Shown here in pieces: positions 23,279-34,457 of a stretch of DNA of 64,000 nt. The DNA is from Verticillium longisporum. Its lineage: Eukaryota > Ascomycota > Sordariomycetes > Glomerellales > Plectosphaerellaceae. The notes beneath the pieces were generated by a model, which saw only the letters and a list, made by a program, of their open reading frames with translations, was not told where the DNA came from and searched no databases. The DNA lies in the NCBI GenBank assembly GCA_019188255.1, contig JAETXT010000005.1, positions 1,984,001 to 2,048,000 of the forward strand, written 5' to 3'. Within the stretch, counting starts at the first letter, position 1. Each line of letters opens with the position of its first letter. Made by a program: the position numbers and the translations under genes.

Positions 23279-24862
23279 GTTGTCTGGAGCATGAGGTGGT
23301 GTGTTCGAGCAGGTTCCGAAGCGAGTGTGACTGTCGCGCAGAGCTGACGTGCCGAGCGAGCTGGAACAGGAGCAGAAGCAGAGATAGTGTAGGTGATTGT
23401 AGTGGTAGCGTAGATTTGCGTTTAAGCTCAGTCGTCTGGGTCAACCCATGGCGGAGGTGGGGATCCTGTCCAGGGCTCTGGCGCAGGGGGCCTCGCTCGT
23501 TCCTCCTGGTCTGGACAGCCTTGGGAATGTCTTTGCGCTGTCGTGTTGCCCCACGGTCCACGAGGTTCTGAGGAATGTTTCGCTGGGTGACCCCGTTCTT
23601 CCCCGGCCAACTGAAACGAGTGATAGGGTGCGGGTCAGGGTTTCTGTCAAGGGCGAGATCCGAGACTGCCGTCGAGTCGGGCTGTCAGGTCAATTGAGTC
23701 GGGATTTTCGCGGTGGGAGCTTGAGAGCCAAGCTTGAGCTGTCGAGATGTAGGCGGAGCAGAACTAACGATTGTATTCTGGGGAGAGCTTCAAGCCAGAC
23801 GCAGCGGGGAGGAGGGAGCGTCTGCTTTGAGGGGGTCCCGCGGGATGTCTTTAAAAATGGCCTGGCCTTGCCTTGGAAGAAGGGTAGCCTTGGGACCTGG
23901 TGAGCCGATCCCGGTATGGTACTGGATGGAACTGGAGCGGCGAGCGAGTGATGAAGCGAGAGAGGGAGAGAGATAAAGTAACGCACTAGAAGGCTAGCAG
24001 CGAAACCCCATGGTCTGACTACCTTAGTAAAGCACGCCGCGACCACAGTGGCGGGCAGAGTCGAGAAAGATCTTGTTTTCGGGTGTCTTGGGTTTTTTTC
24101 CTCTCTCTCTGGTCCTAGTCCTGGTCCTGGTCCTTGAAGGCCGGGCCCGTCGTGTCCTACAGTACTAGGTCGAGTCTTTGTCAAGGGGGAAGGTCGAGGG
24201 AAAGATGAAGCGTGAGTGGCTGCAAACGAGTGAAGCTCCAGCGAAAAGATGGAGCATAGACGGAAACGCGTGGAGCAACGAGGGGCGCGCAGTGGGCCGA
24301 CGTTCGAGTCCAGGCGGAAGCTGCGAACGTGGAGTGATCCTAGCGCGGGCCGATTGCAGGGATTTCTCTTCGTATGAGGAAGGGGGGAGGTGGACCTGCA
24401 CCTGCCATTGGCTGCACCTCCTGCAGAGGCACTTTGGCAAGCATTCTACGTCATGTCGTGATACATCCTTGTCAATGGGCAAGATAAGCAATCTGCTCCG
24501 GGACATGGGGGGAACATGACGGCACAACTCATTCTGGGCTCCTCTGCCGCTCGACACGTCCGGTTCTTTTACTCGAGCTGCAATCTGGCCATGGCTGACC
24601 GTCCATCACCTGTGCCGCGCCATTTGCAGTGCAACGCTAATCCGGCAGCTCGATGAACGGACCTGCTTTTTACGATGCAGGACAAACGAGAGGATCTTCG
24701 GCAGACGTGCAGCGCATGCAGTGCTGAGGACATCCCGCACTAGAGACCTCGTACCGGTACCTGTACACAACCCGCCGCGCGGCGTCCCCTCCTCCCACCC
24801 CCAAAGCTGGACGGTGATCTGAGGCAACCTATAGGACCCCGACCCTGATTTTCTCTACTACT
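23279..24862. other. intergenic region up to the LINE insertion
   Basis: Promoter side of the secreted-protein gene. Contains a degenerate GTCCTG hexamer repeat at about 24112-24135. No coding sequence recognised. Confidence 0.5.
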
Positions 24863-24873
24863 GTTCGCCGCTT
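24863..24873. repeat. LINE target-site duplication, left copy
   Basis: GTTCGCCGCTT, identical to the 11 bases at 30457-30467 flanking the other end of the element. Confidence 0.75.
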
Positions 24874-24962
24874 AGATAACTGTACTGTCCGAGAGCAGAA
24901 CTGTACGTACCGTAACGGACTGATTCGAGCACCCTCTGTATCGCCACTTCTTATTTGTTTCG

Positions 24963-26381
24963 TTGAAGTACGGCATCAAACCGATCGAAGGTGGGTTGGT
25001 CTTGACGCGGGACGGCGCGACACGCGAACTGGTGGATCCCACTCCACGTGGCGCCCCACCTGCAGCCATGGCGACCGAAAACGACACGATCAACGTCGCG
25101 TCTGACGAGGAAGGGAGGAATGGTGTTGAGCAGCGACGACTTCGACCGCGCAAACCGAGCAGCAAAGCCATCGAAAATCAGACAATCGACGATACAACCG
25201 ACGATGCGGAAATCACGACTAGGAAGCCCAACAGGCGCAATGCCAGAGCGGCGTTGGAAGGACGACCGTCCGTGGAGAAAGAGCGACAGGTAGACGACGA
25301 CACGTCGCGACTCGCAAAACAGGAACCGATGAAGCAGCAAACGAAGCTCCTCAAAGCAGTCTTAGTTAAGCTCCAGTCACTGGCGGAACTGATTGAAGAT
25401 CTTCAAGACGAAAACCGAGAACTTAAGAGGGACCTTCTTACGACTAAAGACAAACTACACATGGTCACGGAACAAATGACAGAACAAGCCCAGAGCATAC
25501 GCGGAAGCGCCGAAGCGATTGCAACGATGGTTACAGGGCAGCAGAGGTCCGAGCCATCCTACGCAGACATTGCCCGAATGCCACCGACCAGCCGACTCGA
25601 CAACGCGGGCCCGGGCCCCACGGCACCACCGGGTCCAACAGACGTGGTCTTCTGCACGATCGACACGTCAAGGATCGAGGACGAACAAGACGAACAACTG
25701 ACACCGGGCGCTGTTCGTACCCTCACGGAAGGCGAGGTCAGGGTGGACCAGAGCCAATCCGATTGGCGTTGCCTGGCTGTGACCAAAGACCCGAAGAAGC
25801 CTCGAATCAGAATTGCCTGCAGAAACGAGGAGGAGCACACCATGGTGAAACGGCTCGTGGGAGCCAAGCTGCCGCGGGGAGCCCGGATGCTGAGAGACGA
25901 ACTCTACCCCGTCAAAGTCGACTACGTGTCCCGCACGGTGGTCGTGGATGAGGCGAATGCCATTCGTAGTGGAGCCGCCGAGGAGATTGGCAAAGAAAAT
26001 GACGTTCAAGTTGCGAAGGTAGGCTGGCTTAGCAACAGGGATGTTCCGAAGGCGTACGGCTCAATGGTTATCTACCTCACGAAGAAGGCGGACGCGGAAA
26101 GGCTACTCGCGGAGGGTTACGCTTATGCGGGAGGACAATCCGGGAGGACCAAGGTCTTCGAATCTCGTCCTCGCCTCGACCAGTGCTACAACTGTCAGCA
26201 GGTTGGCCGCGGCCACAAAGCTCACCAGTGCGACCTGCCCCAGATGTGCGGGCAATGCGCCAAGGAGGGTCACCACCACAGTGTTTGCACTGAGACTACC
26301 CTCAAGTGTGTTCCCTGCGGAGGTCCTCATGCGTCGTTCAGCAGAAACTGCAAGAAGCTCTACCCTTCTTTGAATGAGTAG
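24963..26381 (+). CDS. LINE ORF1, zinc-knuckle nucleic-acid-binding protein
   Basis: Gag-like ORF1 that should coat the element RNA. The frame opens at 24963; a second ATG at 25068 ([15 protein letters not shown]) has a better GCCATGG context. It has an N-terminal basic region, a coiled coil (about residues 125-185, [21 protein letters not shown]) and, at the C-terminus, three Cys/His clusters: CX2CX6HX4C, a canonical CX2CX4HX4C ([14 protein letters not shown]) and [15 protein letters not shown]. Its stop overlaps the ORF2 start (ATGAGTAG, 26374-26381), suggesting translational coupling. Confidence 0.88.
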   Translation: MKYGIKPIEGGLVLTRDGATRELVDPTPRGAPPAAMATENDTINVASDEEGRNGVEQRRLRPRKPSSKAIENQTIDDTTDDAEITTRKPNRRNARAALEGRPSVEKERQVDDDTSRLAKQEPMKQQTKLLKAVLVKLQSLAELIEDLQDENRELKRDLLTTKDKLHMVTEQMTEQAQSIRGSAEAIATMVTGQQRSEPSYADIARMPPTSRLDNAGPGPTAPPGPTDVVFCTIDTSRIEDEQDEQLTPGAVRTLTEGEVRVDQSQSDWRCLAVTKDPKKPRIRIACRNEEEHTMVKRLVGAKLPRGARMLRDELYPVKVDYVSRTVVVDEANAIRSGAAEEIGKENDVQVAKVGWLSNRDVPKAYGSMVIYLTKKADAERLLAEGYAYAGGQSGRTKVFESRPRLDQCYNCQQVGRGHKAHQCDLPQMCGQCAKEGHHHSVCTETTLKCVPCGGPHASFSRNCKKLYPSLNE

Positions 26382-29300
26382 CACGCTCCGGATAATCCAA
26401 CTCAATGTGCGAAAACGCGGCGAGGTTCACGAGAGCCTCATGAACGACGAGGACATTCAGGACGCAGCGGTGCTGGTCATTCAGGAACCACAAGCACGGA
26501 TGATCAAGGGACGGTTATTGACGACTCCGATGGGACATCACGGATGGACAAAGATGGTCCCACCAACGACTGGGGAAGGACGATGGGCGATCCGAAGCAT
26601 GCTTTGGATAAGGAAGGATTTGGGGGCGGAACAGGTGTTGATAGAGTCTCCGGACATGACAGCAGCACTGTTGAGGCTCCCAGAGAGACTGGTACTGGTG
26701 GTGTCCGTGTACGTGCAGGGGATGGACACCCAGGCATTACAGGAAGCGTGTAACACCATACGTAGTGCGGTCGCGGATGCTAGGAGAGCCGCAGGAGAGG
26801 TGGTGGACGTGGTCATTGCGGGCGACTTCAACCGCCACGATCAACTATGGGGAGGAGACGACGTGTCTCCGGTACGACAGGGTGAAGCCGATAACATCAT
26901 CGACCTAATGAACGAGCTCTCCCTCTGCAGCATGCTCCCACGGGGCACGAAGACATGGCAAGGCGGAGACCACGAATCGACAATCGACCTTGTGCTGGTG
27001 TCAGAGGACCTAGCTGCGTCCATGATCAAGTGTACGACGCACGGGACAGAGCACGGGTCGGACCACCGCACCATCGAAACGATCCTTGACGTATCAGTTC
27101 CGACCCCGAAAGCCCAAGACCGACCTCTATTCAAAAACGCGCCATGGAAGGAAATCAACACCCGAATCTCCACGGCACTCGAGACAGTCCCGATGGAAGG
27201 CACGGTCCAAGAGAAGACGGACAGACTCATGTCAGTGGTGCTGGGAGCAGTACAGGCCTTGACACCGAAAGCCAAACCATCGCCATACGCGAAGCGGTGG
27301 TGGACGGCGGATCTTACGCAGCTCCGCCACATCCACACACATTGGAGAAACCGGGCGAGGGCAGCAAGACGGGCAGGACGGAACGATGAAGCACTGGAGA
27401 ACACGGCCAAGGGAGCAGCGAAACAATACCATGATGCCATTCGACAACAGAAGAAAACCCATTGGAATGACTTCCTGGCCAACAACGACAACATCTGGAA
27501 GGCCGCCAAGTATCTGAAGTCTGGCGACGATGCGGCGTTCGGCAAGGTGCCACAACTTGTGAAGGCTGATGGCACACGGACGACCAACAGCAAAGAGCAA
27601 GCGGTTGAACTGCTTACCACTTTCTTCCCGTCCCTACCGGAGCATATCGAAGAGGAAGGGGAGAGACCTCAACGCGAATCAGCTGTTAACATGCCCAACA
27701 TCACGATGGAAGAAGTCGAACGCCGTCTTTTCGCGACGAAATCGTGGAAAGCACCTGGTGAGGACGGGTTGCCAGCGATGGTCTGGAAACAGATTTGGCC
27801 AGCCGTCAAGCACAGGGTCCTGGCGATTTTCCGCGCATCACTAGAGGAAGGAGTACTCCCCGACCAATGGAGGCACGCCAAGATCATCCCGCTCAAAAAG
27901 CCCGGCAAAGCAGACTACACCATCGCCAAGGCTTGGAGGCCCATCTCGCTCCTCGCCACGCTCGGCAAGGTTCTCGAGTCGGTTGTTGCGGAGAGGATAT
28001 CCCATGCAGTCGAAACGCACGGGTTGTTGCCTACGAACCACTTCGGGGCCCGCAAACAGAGGTCAGCAGAACAAGCGTTAGTGCTGCTGCAAGAACAAAT
28101 CTACGCAGCATGGAGAAATCGTTGGGTGGTCAGCCTCGTGAGCTTCGATGTGAAGGGAGCGTACAATGGAGTGTGTAAAGAGAGACTTATTCAGAGAATG
28201 AGAGCGAGGGGCCTCCCAGGAGAGTTGCTCCGTTGGGTAGAGGCATTCTGCTCAGATCGGACGGCGACAATTCAGGTCAACGGCCAAGCATCAGAGGTCC
28301 GGACCCTGCCGCAGGCCGGACTACCGCAAGGATCACCACTGTCACCCATCTTGTTTCTGTTCTTCAACGCAGACCTTGTACAACAGAAGATCAACTGCTA
28401 TGGGGAGCTATAGCCTTCGTCGACGACTTTACAGCCTGGGTCGCTGGCCCAACCACGCAAGACAACCGTAAAGGAATTGAGGCAATCATCGAAAAGGCAT
28501 TGGACTGGGAGCGGAGAAGCGGTGCAACTTTCGAAGCGGACAAGACTGCGGTCATCCACTTCACCCGATGGGCCAAAAGGTCCGATTCGGAACCCTTCAC
28601 TATCAAAGGGCAAACAGTCGAACCCAAACAGCATGTCAAGATCCTCGGCGTGATCATGGACATTGGACTCAGGTATAGGGAACACATTGCAAGAGTGGCG
28701 ACCAAGGGATTGGAGGCTGCTATGGAGCTGAAACGACTGAGAGGATTGACCCCGGCGACAGCACGGCAGCTATTCACGGCCACCGTGGCTCCGGTGGTGG
28801 ATTATGCCTCTAACGTCTGGAGGCACCGATGCAAAGATCGGACGGCGGCAGCAATCAATCGCGTCCAAAAGGTCGGAGCGCAGGCAATCATTGGAGCGTT
28901 CATCACGATAGCCACGAGCGTAGCAGAAGCGGAGGCTCACATCGCCAGTGCACCAGAGCGATTCACGAGAAGGGCTATCAAGCTTTGGACGGATCTCCAC
29001 GCACTGCCCGAGACCAACCCGCTTCGAAAACTGACTGCTCGCATGCGGAAGTTCAGGCGTTTCCACCGCTCACCATTTTTCCAACTGGCAACTGCGCTCA
29101 ACGAGATTCCAATGGAGAACCTGGAAACCATCAACCCATTCACACTTCCGCCGTGGATGGAAAGAATGCAGACCATTGCCGAATGGAATGACGACTCAAC
29201 ATCGACGCGTGTCGACCAGGACGCGATGGTGCGCATCGCCGTCAGCAGCTCGGCACGAAACGAGCTGGTCGGGGTCGGCGGAGTCATCGAGGGACCAGGA

Positions 29301-30124
29301 ACGGTGCCCGAGACCTTTTCTTTCACCCACGGCATGAGGACCGATCAGAACCCGTTTTCCGGAGAACTCGTGGCGGCGGCGTACGCGCTGCGGTTTCTGC
29401 CACAGCTAAGGGGCCAGAGGGTAACGTTACTGACAAGTAACAAAGCCGCGGTGCTGACACTTCGAAACCCCGTCAACAATCTGGACAAGAGTACGTTCGC
29501 TGCATCTACGAAGCGGTCACTCGACTTCGAGAGACCGGAAACACCATCGCAGCCGTTTGGCTGCCTAGTCATCTCGAGGACGACCTCCTGAAGAGAGCGA
29601 AAGGAGAAGCACGCAAGGCCAGCCGAGAGGGCGCCTCACCAGAAAAGCAGTTCCCGAAGATGCGGTCCACCACCCTCAATGCTGCAAGACGCAAACTACG
29701 TGTAGAGAGACGACTACCGGACAAGGTTGGAAAACTCTCGAAGGAAATAGATATAGCTCTTCCTGGCAAGCACACTCGAGAACTATACAACAACCTTTCC
29801 TGGATAGAAGCGAGCATGCTGGCCCAGCTCAGGACAGGCATGGCGAGGCTCAACGCGTCACTTTTCCGAATCAAGGCAGTAGCGTCAGCCCAATGCGCAT
29901 GCGGACACGCGAGAGAGACGGTAGAGCACTTCCTCCTTCGATGCACACGGTGGGCAACACAACGCGCCGAGACACTCATGTGCCCTGGCGCACAAAGAGA
30001 CAACGTTTCTTTCCACCTGGGAGGAAAGACAACATCAGATGGTGATGACTGGAAGCCAAACATGAAAGCAGTCCGAGCTACGATACGCTTTGCGAAGGCC
30101 ACGGGCCGGCTAGAGAATGTGTGA
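26374..30124 (+). pseudogene. LINE ORF2: endonuclease, reverse transcriptase, RNase H-like, frameshifted
   Basis: Order of domains: APE-type endonuclease ([43 protein letters not shown]), reverse transcriptase ([45 protein letters not shown] and the FVDD box at about 28418-28430), an RNase H-like region (SGELVAAAYALRF, WLPSH) and a C-terminal Cys/His cluster (CACGHARETVEHFLLRC). The frame breaks at about 28385-28405, just before FVDD, and again near 29470-29485 inside the RNase H-like region. Each is a one-base slip; joined, the protein would be about 1250 residues. They may be sequence errors like others in the window. Confidence 0.85.
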
Positions 30125-30439
30125 TCCTTGATGAGACCTATCACGGCAAACCCCCCTTCCCTACTAATCGAACCTAACACCCACACCTCGTGTCAATAAC
30201 AGCAGGCGCCGCTTCAGTCGCCGTAGATAGGACTCTGAACACTTGAAGAATAGCCTTCAAGCAGCTTGCCAATACAATCTAAACCCCATGAGAAACCGGC
30301 GGAAAGACAGAAGACGAGAAAGCAAGAGCGGAAAGACGACCCCTTATGGGCTTGGGAGTTTCGGACAGACTACAGGAAGCGACCATGTACAATAGCGAAT
30401 AGTGCCTTATTGGCTCTAGGCCACCAGGCGTAATAAACT

Positions 30440-30458
30440 TGTGTGTGTGTGTGTGTGT
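30440..30458 (+). repeat. (GT)n tail at the LINE 3' end
   Basis: Nine GT units directly between the element and the right copy of its target duplication. A simple-repeat tail instead of poly(A) is known in several LINE groups. Confidence 0.75.
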
Positions 30459-30467
30459 TCGCCGCTT
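30457..30467. repeat. LINE target-site duplication, right copy
   Basis: GTTCGCCGCTT, exact match to 24863-24873. Confidence 0.75.
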
Positions 30468-31262
30468 GCCGAACTACTTAGTCAAGTCAAGAGGCAGAGA
30501 GGGGAGAGAAAAAAGTCAATGGCCGATCTCGCGAAAACCGGTTGGATCTCTGGACGTTTGGGCTTGGCTTTGATGCATGGGGTCTCTGGACCCAGAAAAT
30601 CTTGCATGGTGCGACGTAGCATCCAGCAGTATTATTAGGCCCAGTTCGCGACCAACCGGTAACAGGTTTACCTGCGCTTCAGGCGTTTGGCTGATTCGGT
30701 CCAACGGCCCGACTGCATGGAGATGCGCCGTGCATGTCGTGTTTATATTTGCATTGCGATGGGCAGCCTTGACGTTTCGCCTCCTGGTGTCCAATCTGTA
30801 GGTACCTATGCTTAAAAACTATAACCTACGTTATCGAGCGATGACGACGACGGGTGTGCCGCAGTGTGCCATCGTCGCCATCTGCTACCTTTCATTTGAC
30901 GAGAGCGACAGTCGAAACGTTCTCCCCCGTGCCCCTTGCCTCATTGACTCAATCATAGCCTTCGTCAGCCTTGCATGCCCGTCCCGAAAGCCGCAGAAGA
31001 CGCCCGCCACGATCAACGCCGATATTCGCTGATCGAGTCCGCAAACGATTTTCTCCAGTATCCAGGATAGCGCACACGCCACGGAAAAACCATCAGCGCC
31101 ACATTGAATCATGACTACATGGTAGATAGCTATTGAAAACACATGCGCAGATGGCAGCAGCTGGTGCATGTATCCATATTCAACCACTGACACCCCACAT
31201 GTTCTATTTGCTACCGACGTACCTAACCAAAATCGTGTGCTTCGTGTCCAACGCGATCGTCC
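30468..31262. other. intergenic region, no gene recognised
   Basis: Lies between the LINE and the 3' end of the NLR-like pseudogene. A GTAGGTACCTA motif occurs near 30800. Nothing coding seen. Confidence 0.5.
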
Positions 31263-34200
31263 TCAAGCAGTATCACCAATAGAATTTATGCTGCTGGGCC
31301 CTTCGCTGTCACCCCCGATATCATCAGGCACAGTTGCGCCGTATAATTTCCCACGGCTGAGAATCTCATCATCCTCTCTCTTCCATTTTGCTAGTGTCGA
31401 GATGGCTTTTTGGGTGTTCACATGGCCTTCTTCATTGGCCTTCAAACCACACTCGACAGAAGCCTGCATCCACCTGGCGGCATCCTTACGTCGACCTCTC
31501 TCATGGCATATATAGGCTAGATAAAAATATGCCAAGGGGATATGCTCGGTGGGCTCCTCTTGGTCTTCGTTCATCAGGCTGACAGTCTGCGCATACAACT
31601 CGTCTGTTTCAACTTCCAGTCCCTGCATCAGCATCAAGTATGCCAACTTGACCTTTGCTTCGATCGTCCGAGGATTTGACTGTCCGTATACTCTAGAAGT
31701 CGCCCTCAGATACCTGTGCTGTAATTCGCTCGCTGCCTGGTCTCGACCTTGTTGCATGTATATGGATACCAAACCCCGCATGCCGTCAAGAATGCCTGGG
31801 TATTCATTGCCATGGATACTCGACATAATATTCAAGCTTCTATCCAGCAACGCCTCAGCCGGCTCATAGCGCTTTTGAACCCAGTAAATAGCTATCAGTG
31901 CTTGGTTTAGAGCAGAGTAAAGAGATCTTCTATACGTAATCTGTAGGTAATGGAATATAGATAGGGGGTTAGAATATATCTAAATTCTAGCCCTCTATAG
32001 CTTAGAGGGCCCTCCGTAGTCCTTATATATATATTCTTGTAGTCCTTAGCCCCCTAATTAGCCCCCCTGCTCGGTGCCTCCGTAGGACGACCTGATAATG
32101 GCGGCCAGGTTTCTTTCCATGCCAAGGGTTAGGAAGTCGCTCTCGCCCAACACATGCCGGGCCGTCTCAACTGTATGAGCCTCAAGCTTTTCAGCCTCGT
32201 CAATTCGGCCCTGGTGTAGGTACACGGACGCCAAATCAGCTGCGGTCGATAGCGCCATGTTACTCTGTTCGCCATGGCGCCTCTTTGTTGTTTCCAGCAA
32301 GTACGCATATGTCTCTTCGGCCTTGACAGGTTGTCCTGTCCTCACATACAATTTCCCTAATACACGCAAAGACCCCAATATGTCGTCATGTTCTTTGTCT
32401 AGTATTCTTCTGCGTAGACTGAGTGCCGTCTCGATTAATCCCAGAGCTCTTGAGTACTTCCCTATTTCGAGCATGTACCATGCCATGTTGTGCATGAGTC
32501 TAGCTCGGTCAATAGAGGACTCTGAGTCTGGAGCTTCCCGGTCCACGAGCTTTTGGAAATGAGGTAACAGCGCTTGACATCTTGCCCAAGTCCCAAATCA
32601 TCCGTTAGGGAAGTTGATGGCTGCCAAGCGTATAAAGTGTTTCCTCCATAGCTCCGGATCGCCAAACTCTGCTAGCCATTTTTGCGTGCAGAACTGAACA
32701 AGGGCATGCATGTCGTAGAAGCCATGTGTGGTTGTGGGAACGATGAGAGAATAGCCCATTAGAGCATCAAGATCGTCTTCAAGTTGGTACTCGTCGGAAT
32801 TAGCTTCGGACTGGTCAGGCAATTGATCGTCTGGCGAGGACCACTCTCGTTGACTTGAGTCATGCCTGATTCTTGAAGAAAGGCCGACGTAGCCCTGGAG
32901 AATTTCTTCGGGGATGTTCTGGGAGTGAAAGAAGCTCATGAGCGACAGTAGTTCGGCTGACGACGGTCTCTCTCGACGAATCTGTTCAAAGGTGATCTGC
33001 CAGGTGACGACAATGGAGTTTGATGTGCTTTCCAGTCTCCTCAGGTCTCCAGAGTCGTTATTTAAGAGACTCCCTTGCCGCGCCTCGCTCTTCCGGAAAT
33101 TCTGAATATACGACTGGATAGACACTAGAGGGTTTCGGCGGTTGATGTACGCGACCGCCTGGGTGACGGCAAGCGGAATCAAGCCAAGGATGTGAACAAG
33201 TACCTCTGCGGCGGTCTTTTCGTAAACGAAGGTCGCGTTATTGTGGACAAGCTGTAAACATTCGGCCTGGCCCATAGTTGGTATTTGAATGACAGAATGA
33301 TGACCACCTGTCAGCTTTTCTGCGGCGTTCATGCTTCGCGTCGTGACCAGGATTTTCCCATCTCCAGTCTTGGGTAAGTACGCTGCCAGAGGCTCATGCG
33401 TCTCGTGACTGCTGGCTGAACTGGTACTCTGGGTGGTATCCGTAGCGAAGAAGACGTCGACATCATCGGCATTATCAAGGATCATAAGCCACTTTCCAGG
33501 CTTCGGACCTGTGAGCCAGTCTCGGACAAGTGTAAGGATATTTACACCAGGCTCATGGCGTCGAGGAATCTCGAGTAGGTCCGCCAGGAAGCGGTAGGAT
33601 TCCTCTATTCTCGCTCGTGTGCTGACGTGTACCCAGAAGACGCTGGTAGCCGCATCAGAGATTGTCTCTCGGACACGATATGCGAATTCGATGGCGATCT
33701 GGGACTTTCTGAGGCCTTTTAGTACGAGCAATAATGAGTTACCAAGTCCCCCGTTGAAGGCTCAATAGAAGAACGGGGCTTACCCAAACCCGCCCATGCC
33801 AACGAGGGCTATACGTTGTCGAGAGCCTTTGTATTGGTCTTCCAAACGTTGCATGAGGGTAGGCCGGTCGACGAAATTCGGATCGCGAGGGAACGGTATC
33901 ATGAAGCATGCTGCGGGTAGATCAGGGCCAGGAGGCTTCGTAGGCGCCATCTCTGCTAACTGCACGGTCATCTGCTCCATCAACCTCACGTTTCTCTGGA
34001 GGAGACGAGTTTGGTCAATTTGTAGTCCATCCGTGATAACCCTCTGGTAGCGCTCAAAGTTCTGGACCATGGCATCGACGTCTTTCTTCTTGAATGGCCA
34101 TTGGAGAGCTCGAGAGCCGACACGACGCATCCGCGATCCTGTGGCAGCGGGCTCTAATTTCGACTGCAGGGCGGAGAGCTCGGTCTCGCACTCGCCTAGA

Positions 34201-34457
34201 GTTCTTGCTACCTTCGCTAATGTGGGAAGTGAGCTGCTTGGTCCGTCTGATGGTTTTCCGCTTGAAACGCGATCTTTTTCTAAAAGCTCGTTTGCAGCGT
34301 CCACCACGGAATGGAGTTTCTTGACATGACTTGACAGACGTTCGATCTCTTCTCGAGCACCAGCGACAGCGATCGAATACTGGTAACATAATCTGGCAAC
34401 TTGTGCAGACAGGTCAACCACGGCTGTCACGTTAGCCGCGATACCAAGACCTTCCAT
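31263..34457 (-). pseudogene. NB-ARC/TPR NLR-like gene, interrupted
   Basis: Fungal STAND/NLR architecture. The N-terminal helical domain (MEGLGIAANVTAVVDLSAQVA) resembles the Helo-like/NACHT-associated N-terminal domains. It is followed by an NB-ARC ATPase with Walker A GMGGFGKSQ, Walker B KWLMILDNADDV, KILVTTRS and GLIPLAVTQAV, then kinesin-light-chain-type TPRs. An intron (33709-33783) splits Walker A between G and K, and splicing restores it. Two defects follow: an in-frame TGA at 32598-32600, with the same frame continuing as FGTWARCQALLPHFQ and the TPRs, and an AT-rich insertion at about 31943-32067 that stops the TPR frame (GGTEQGG, then stop). The final TPRs (31263-31935) resume in the same frame. 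Such proteins are thought to act in heterokaryon incompatibility and innate immunity; this copy is probably inactive unless the TGA is an error. Confidence 0.8.
31943..32067. mobile_element. AT-rich MITE-like insertion in the NLR gene
   Basis: About 125 bases of AT-rich sequence between two GC-normal TPR coding blocks. Its ends are imperfect inverted repeats (AGGGGGTTAGAATA on one side, TTAGGGGGCTAAGG-like on the other strand), with an internal palindrome around GCCCTCTATAGCTTAGAGGGC. On the gene strand it ends in a good acceptor (CTACAG) but has no GT donor, so it does not look like a working intron. Confidence 0.5.

Larger units (their letters stand above)
24874..30456 (+). mobile_element. 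Tad-like LINE retrotransposon, near full length
   Basis: Non-LTR element of about 5.6 kb with two overlapping frames: a zinc-knuckle ORF1 and an endonuclease/reverse transcriptase/RNase H-type ORF2. It is bounded by an 11-bp direct repeat and ends in a (GT)n tail at about 30440-30458 in place of poly(A). Base composition is balanced and codons are not RIP-ruined, so the copy looks young; its only visible defects are two frame breaks in ORF2. Tad-clade membership is inferred from architecture and host. Confidence 0.85.

Noticed and set aside
28385..28405. Programmed frameshift in LINE ORF2
   Set aside because: No slippery heptamer plus structure seen, and similar one-base slips occur in unrelated housekeeping genes, so error or decay is simpler.
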